Below are positions 57,876-64,000 of a stretch of 64,000 nucleotides of DNA, piece after piece. The stretch comes from Ryuthela nishihirai (lineage: Eukaryota; Arthropoda; Arachnida; Araneae; Heptathelidae): NCBI GenBank assembly GCA_038380435.1, contig JAWZYU010000025.1, positions 29,984,707 to 30,048,706 on the forward strand, written 5' to 3'. The notes beneath the pieces are model-generated. The model saw only the letters and a list, made by a program, of their open reading frames with translations. It made no database searches and was not told the origin of the DNA. The translations under genes and the position numbers were made by a program. The stretch's first letter is position 1. Each line of letters begins with the position of its first letter.

Positions 57876-59264
57876 GTTATGCTATTAAACTTAATACTAA
57901 ATACTCTCAGTATCTTTGTAGAATTGTTTTCTTGCTGAAATTAATGTGTATAAACCTATTAAATCCTTATCGAGCTAAAGAATACCTATGGACATAAATT
58001 AGATCAATTGAATCTTGAAACCTCAAACTCAGTGATAATTGCAGTTACGATTGTCTTTTGATGTGACTATACAGTAAAATATTAATAAAAACCATAAACT
58101 CCCAATTAGTTGGTGCAGGAAACTGCTAATAACATTTATGTTTAATACATCAAAATTCCATATTATTAATTTAAAATGAGGAAAAATCATCGTTATTACA
58201 GAGGCTAAAACAATTACCTTCCTCATACTTTTAATGACTCACGATGACTGAAAGATTAACCTAATTGCTTAAATATCAATAAGACCCGAGCAAAAGATGC
58301 CGATAAAATACGTTTTTTTTTCTTCGAGAGTTTCTCTTTCCTCACAGATGATCTCTGTGGTACGTTGAACAAAAAATGAATCATTTTGAGCACAATATTC
58401 ATCTGAATCATTCGTAACAAAAGCAGGTAAACATCTATTTACTAAACAGCTATTTAGAGTGAATTATTTTATAAAACATTACTTTTGGGAATATATGACA
58501 AGCCATCAAATTCTGATATTTGGATACTCTGATTCACTTAAATTTTGTTCTCAATACAATACAAACCAGAAGTAATATTCCTTTATTTAAATTTTGTTTG
58601 TCAAACTATATTTAAGATGTCTTTTTTTTATATATTTAATTTTTCCCATTCAATTGAATTTGTATATATTATAAAGATTATGTTTTAAGGTAAATTACAT
58701 CTTTAATTTAGGAAACCACAGAATACTTTTTTGTAAGTAAAATCAGTTAGTGGGAAATGAACAATCATTACCATAAGAGATTTCACATAAAAGAGTAGCA
58801 AAGATTATTCATTTTTATTAGTAATAAATTCGATTTAGTGATAAATTCTTTTAATATTCGATGTTCTAAGTACGGCCAAATCTAGGAGGGGAGAACACCA
58901 GGGGGGGCATGAACCCCTTTTCAAAAACGCAAGGGGAAAAAAGGGAAAAAATTATTAACCTATTTATATTTATGTATTTTTCAAGAAATATTTTTAAAAA
59001 CGCGTAAAACGAAGGAGGAAACGTTATAGTGCATTGAAAATCAAGTCTTTTGCCCCCTTCCACTTTTTCGGAATTTCAGTTCGATTGCGTTTCTTCCCCC
59101 AACCCCTCGATTTTTTTATGGATCTGAGTCTGGTTCTAAATAATTTAACTGCAATAATCTTTTTCTCGACACTTTTTTCCATAAAGTCTGTGGAATTCTT
59201 CGGTAGAAGGTTTTTCAATATTTCTCCACTTTTAAAAGTCATACACAAGTATAATAATTTAGAC

Positions 59265-59801
59265 CAGTGGTTTCTAACCTGTGGTTTCCGAACCCATAGG
59301 GATGCAAAGATATCCACAGAGGATCCAAGATGATACGTGAGAATTTTAATATTCCAGAAAACTCTATTGGAAGCAGTACATTTACCATGACTGCATGTTA
59401 ACTTAAAGTTTTATTCGTTTTAGATGGAATTATATTAATTCAGTACGACAACAATAGCTATCTCATGCTGATCACAAGACGTAATTGGCTCTTGATGGCA
59501 TAAGAATTTCAGTAGCATCGAAATTCTTCACGCAAATTTTCTAGATTCAAATGGCAAATGAGCCGAAAAGTGAAGGTAGGTAAAGCATCACATATCTAAT
59601 CCATTCTATTAACGTTTTGAGAGACCTCATTCTAAAGATCTGCATTTTTGTTATATGGGATAACGATGGGAAGAAGGTATTAAAAAGGATTTGACTTTGC
59701 AGCGGGGGAAGGGGGGCTGCAGAAAGTACTATACATCTTAAAAAGTCCGCTGGAAGAGTGAGACTTTTTGACCGTAGTGCCGAAACATTTAGGAACCATT
59801 G
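59265..59801. mobile_element. hAT-like MITE, unit E copy
   Basis: Left end CAGTGGTTTCTAACCTGTGG, right end AGGAACCATTG. Same place in the unit as elsewhere. Confidence 0.55.
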
Positions 59802-61243
59802 GTCTAAACGGGAACTTCACATTTCTCCCCGGGACCATTATTACGGCTTCGATTAAGCACGTGAAACTAATGTATTCGAAAAAAAAAGCCCTCCACACTC
59901 GCCTCGATAAAAAGTAACTTAAATGAAAATTTTACATTTCACTACATACGGTAAGATATTATTCATTCTAATACCTAAAGAACTTCTTCAGAATCTGTCC
60001 CTAAACTCGGTATAAAAAATCTGCGGTAAAAAAAAAACATATCATACTGCTGATTTGTATTATCTAATGCTAGGTATTCTTAATTGAGTTGTAGCGTCAT
60101 CTCTGTCAGTGACTGGAGGAGTAAAGAGAATTTAATCCCTTTAGTTCTGTCATATGAAGTATCTTAAGTGCTTATTGATAGTGGCGATCTCTTCGTCACT
60201 CCTGAAACGCATTCAAGACAGAAGACTTATAAATTCCATTAAAACAAACTGAGTAGAATCCAAGGCACCTATTTCGGCTGAAATCCATACGAAACAAATA
60301 AAGTGTTTTCTAGCTGGAAATGAAAAATTATTGGAACAATAAAAAATTACACCGCCATTGATAAATATTTAATACAGTAATATGATCTAAATATTTATAT
60401 AAAATGTTTTGGTTTCTTTGAAATTAGATCTTCCAAATTAAACGGAACTAAATATCTTTATCATGACAGATGCAATCAAATAACTGGGCAGAGTAACTGA
60501 AATTTTCTTGCAATAATTTAGGGCCTCCCGCAGTTCACGAGAGCCGCATGCAGTACTTCACATACATTTAAATTTTTATCGCTCCCACTACTAATAATAA
60601 ATATTCGATTGTTTCCAGAATAGTAGCAACAAAACAATTATTTCGAGATCTATTGAGAAGCTGGAAAAGTGGCGTGTTGTGTAATACTTATTTCACATTA
60701 GAAAACAATATAACTTTGGATTTCATTAAAATTTTTGGAATATTTTCACACCTAACAAGAAACTTCAGATTGTTTTTATTCGCAGAAGCTTGGAGCTAGT
60801 CAATACATTTGAATATTGCTCCGATTGCTTAACGAATTTGAAAACAAAACAGGTTTATTTTATCCTATCTCGTTTTCAAAAGAAACGAGCTAATGTTGTA
60901 GGCTTCCGCATGCAGTTTCAAAATTTTTTCCATTAGAGCTAAATTAAATTTTCATTTGGTTAAAAATGCTTTTGTGAAATATGAAAAATTCTTTCTGTCT
61001 TGACGTGAGAAAAATGTTAAACTGCAAACGTTTAAATGAATTTTGATGGTAGAATGTGAAGTCATGAGATTTACTGCTCTCTCCAATCTTTTTTTTTCCA
61101 ACTCTTTTCTCAATGATTATTTTATATCGTTCCCTTTTAATGCAACCCAGATTTCAGGGTTCAAAACGAATCGTAAATAAATGTTAGTGCACTTCATATA
61201 AAATTGCCTATTTCCAGTAGTTAATAGAAAAACCATGCCAGCA

Positions 61244-61621
61244 TTCTTTGGGTTTACTTCTGAGCGGCACGTTTTTGCACACAATGGGTTAAATACCAGG
61301 TCACAAGGACCTCGAAGGCTCAGAAAAGGTTGGGGGTGGGACCCACTGGACAGCTATTGAAAGACAGATGGTAGCCTCGTGTCAAGGCCATACAGCGGGT
61401 TCTTTAACGTTCATAGGGTATGTCTCTCCCATACACCGCGCCATGGCTAAACATCCGATCTGATGGACGACGGTCTTTCCAAACCCATCGGTATCCCCTA
61501 CTGACCTGAACATAGTGGGGAGTTTTGCGGAGATAAATTTCAACCCTGGCCCAGCTGGAACTCGAGCCTGGGAATTGCAAATTAAGAGAGTGGCGCACTA
61601 CCGACTGAGCCACCCCGCCCC
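61244..61621 (-). repeat. tRNA-derived SINE, family A, first position in unit E
   Basis: Complete copy; head at right (GGCGCACTACCGACTGAGCC). Confidence 0.8.
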
Positions 61622-61793
61622 ATCATGGATTATTATGAAATAAACTATAAGTGTTGCTCGTAATATAGATAAGGATAACGCTTATCTTTTGATATTGAAC
61701 AGCAAAAGTGATTTTTGGCCCTATGTAAATCGAAAGTAAAAAATAAAACGCCAATCCAGATCTCATAAATATATTCTACAATCCAAATTATTC

Positions 61794-64000
61794 ATGGTCT
61801 GTAAATGGTAGCTAGGTAATCACTGGAAGGAGAGCTATGCACCAATCCCCTGTGATGATGCATAGAACCGGCCAGGCCTAGCACCTAATGTCCGACCCCG
61901 CCTTCTCGTGGTGCAGACCGTTAGTATCTTTCAAAAGAGATACTCTCTTGTGGAAGTGAACGGAAGGGAAGGGCTGCTAGATTAGTGTGGCCTACTGATC
62001 TGGACAACTATGGCTACTTTTATTTTTTTCTACCCTGCTGAGGAGTGGTCAACCATACAGGGTCCTGGTGCTGACCATATAAACCTACTGGACTGGACAG
62101 ATATATGGCTCTGAGCTTGATTATGGATCCTGATTTTGTTGAACTGGTGGGCTTCTGTGGAGGGAAAATCTTCCGCTGTGTTTTGTGTTTGTTTGTGAGT
62201 TGACAGCCCCAAGTGAATAGATTCACAGGATATGTTTATCAGCTGGTGGATAATCCTGAGCAGAAGTCATCGCAGGCACCTGAACTCTTTGCTTCTATTG
62301 GCATCGTCAAATTCTACATTGGAGGAAGTCTTCCAGTGTAGATGGCTTCAGCCTTTAGTAGTGAGGGAACGGGTCTTTGCCCCATGTCTGCGATTAGGGG
62401 GCTGTTTGATATTGTCGGCATTCCCTCTCTCAATAAACATAGTTTCTTTAAACATCCCACTAACCATTTTCTCTCCATAGGTAGTTGGAATGTGAGGACT
62501 CTGCACAGAGCTTTTTCTCTTTATGTCCTCACACATGAATTCCACCATTATAATTTAGATATTCTCGGCTTGCAAGAGACCAGATGGACAGATAAAGGTC
62601 AGATTCTTAAAAATAATCTTAAATTTCTCTTTTCAGGGAGGGACGACAATAAGCATCACCAAGGCGTGGGTCTGCTTCTCAGCAGACACGCTAGTGATGC
62701 TCTTCTAGGATATGAGTGCATTAATGAAAGGTTTCTTACAGCAAAATTTCAGACAAGCGTTAAAGACTTGAATGTTATCTGCTGTTATGCCCGCACTGAG
62801 GATGCCGATGAGGGTGAGAAGGATGGGTTTTATGAACAACTTCAGGATATTTTGAATTCTGTCAAGAAAGGAGATATTACCCTTGTTCTTGGTGACTTCA
62901 ATGCCAAAGTTGGTACTGACCCTGACCTTTGGGCAGGAGTAATAGGCCCTTTTGGTATTGGTAGCTGCAATGGCAATGGGCAACGTCTCCTACAGGTAAG
63001 TAAACTCAATGGATTCAGAATAACTAACACTTATTACAAACACCGCGACATACATAAGTACACATGGGTTTCACCTGATGGGCTGCATAAGAATATGATT
63101 AATTACATATTAATTAACAGCAAATGGGCTAGTTCTGTTAGGAATACCAGGGCATATAGAGGAGCTGAAATTGGATCTGACCATTACCTTGTTAAAAGTG
63201 TCTTGCAAATTAAACTTAAAAAGTGTTGTGCTAGGGTTAAAAAATTTACTTTTAATACTGAAGCTCTGAAAGATCCAGTTATAGCCAAAGCTTACCATGA
63301 TAGGTTACTTAGTCATTATGACAGTCATGGTATGCTTACTACTGAAGTTGAGGAAGAATGGGATCATTTTAAACAGGCTTTTTTGGACACTAACATTACT
63401 CTTTTAGGAAAAAAGGAGCAGAAGAGACAGAATTATCTGAGTGATAAGGCACTTGAGCTTATTTCGGAAAGAAAGAACTACAGGAATGTCTTTAATCAAT
63501 ACCCTACTAGTCCTAATAGAAAGCATTACACAGAACTTAATAAACGTGTAAAAGATCAGTTAGCTGCTGATAAGAATCTTTGGCTTGATGGTTTGGCTGA
63601 CAAAGCCGAGGACAACAGCAGAGACAGCACAACAGCAGAGAGCTGTACCAGATAGTTAATGTTTTGTGTGGTAGAAAACGGACAGGCATACAAGGATTGA
63701 AGGATAAACAAGGTAAGGTTATAGAAGGGGAGGATTCTGTCATGGCTAGGTGGGCTGAGCATTTCAGTGATGTTCTAAACAATGTAGTTAGTTCTACTCC
63801 CATTGTTTGCAATGATGATAGATGCATTGGTGGCTTTAATGTTGGCCCTATAACACAATCTGAAGTTATTGTGGCTGTTTCTAAACTTAAACTGCATAAA
63901 TCCCCAGGGGTAGATGAAATTACTACCGAAATGCTTAGAGCTGGGAATGTTTCGGTTACCACTTGGATGACTGAAATTCTGAATATCTTTTATGATAAAG
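61794..64000 (+). mobile_element. RTE-type LINE, 5' part, runs off the window
   Basis: The 5' leader starts ATGGTCTGTAAATGGTAGC. The homologous unlinked sequence at 45515-45520 (AATTATTCCTAACG) shows the insertion point after AATTATTC. It contains the endonuclease and the start of the RT. The 3' end and any target-site duplication lie beyond 64000. Confidence 0.8.
62342..64000 (+). pseudogene. RTE LINE ORF2, endonuclease and RT start, partial, one frameshift
   Basis: An open frame of 437 codons carries the AP-endonuclease domain in order: GSWNVRTL, LGLQETRW, HHQGVGLLLS, NVICCYART, LVLGDFNAKVG (catalytic Asp and Asn present), YTWVSPDG and RGAEIGSDHYLV (catalytic SDH). It ends at TAG 63653-63655 because of a frameshift in the CAGCAGAGACAGCACAACAG region near 63600-63640. 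In a second frame the protein continues ELYQIVNVLCGRK.. to LKLHKSPGVDEITTEMLRAG, the first RT motif, up to the window edge. The product would nick DNA and reverse-transcribe the element's RNA. The frame from 62342 begins GTAGATGGCTTC, so the real start is the ATG at 62342-62346 or slightly later. Confidence 0.8.

Larger units (their letters stand above)
56441..61793 (+). repeat. Segmental duplication unit E, right side interrupted by an RTE LINE
   Basis: It starts inside the GR coding sequence. GR copy 5, 3' flank, MITE (59265-59801), SINE A (61244-61621) and the following shared segment, cut at 61793 by the second RTE insertion. Confidence 0.75.

Overview
The window looks like an AT-rich arthropod genome, most likely a chelicerate such as a spider. 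That placement is an inference from chemoreceptor type and transposon mix, not proven. It holds no rRNA or intact tRNA gene, and no single-copy housekeeping gene that I can recognise. It is an accessory region built from one chemoreceptor family and many mobile elements.

The main content is a tandem array of closely related, apparently intronless, multi-pass membrane proteins. Each ends in a T-Y-(five hydrophobic)-Q signature, which fits the arthropod gustatory receptor (GR, 7tm_7) superfamily. A very diverged, broken copy lies at 136-1385. Five similar copies follow in the same orientation: 21562-22928 (pseudogene), 31834-33099, 37378-38670, 48721-49992 and 56480-57670. The copies sit in segmental duplications of about 8.6-8.9 kb once later insertions are subtracted. 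Each full unit carries a conserved 5' flank of about 1.4 kb, the GR, a 3' flank with a conserved AATAAA, a hAT-like MITE, and two copies of a tRNA-derived SINE. One unit (30.5-35.9 kb) has lost about 3 kb internally. Another (47.3-56.4 kb) ends at a recombination junction that gave the last GR a foreign 5' end.

The left third (1-20 kb) is an older, eroded area. It holds the diverged GR pseudogene, an orphan GR 5' flank with no gene (10.6-11.5 kb), and a whole Jockey-like LINE with an 11-bp target-site duplication (11703-15412). It also holds a dead Tc1 transposon, several foldback elements, a doubly interrupted SINE, and a SINE whose body has expanded into about 25 copies of a 22-bp minisatellite.

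Young insertions decorate the array. A 1.4-kb hAT element (23756-25157) has a GTF2IRD2-like transposase remnant. A 2.7-kb Ginger-like integrase-type DNA transposon (39526-42259) has an ORF broken by a single TAG. An RTE-type LINE with a large internal deletion lies at 53305-55709, and a second RTE copy runs off the right edge (61794-64000). The empty sites in sister units allow these insertions to be placed exactly.

The genes do not form a pathway. The theme is birth and death of receptor genes by unequal exchange between repeats, with gene conversion between copies and transposon insertion as further sources of change.
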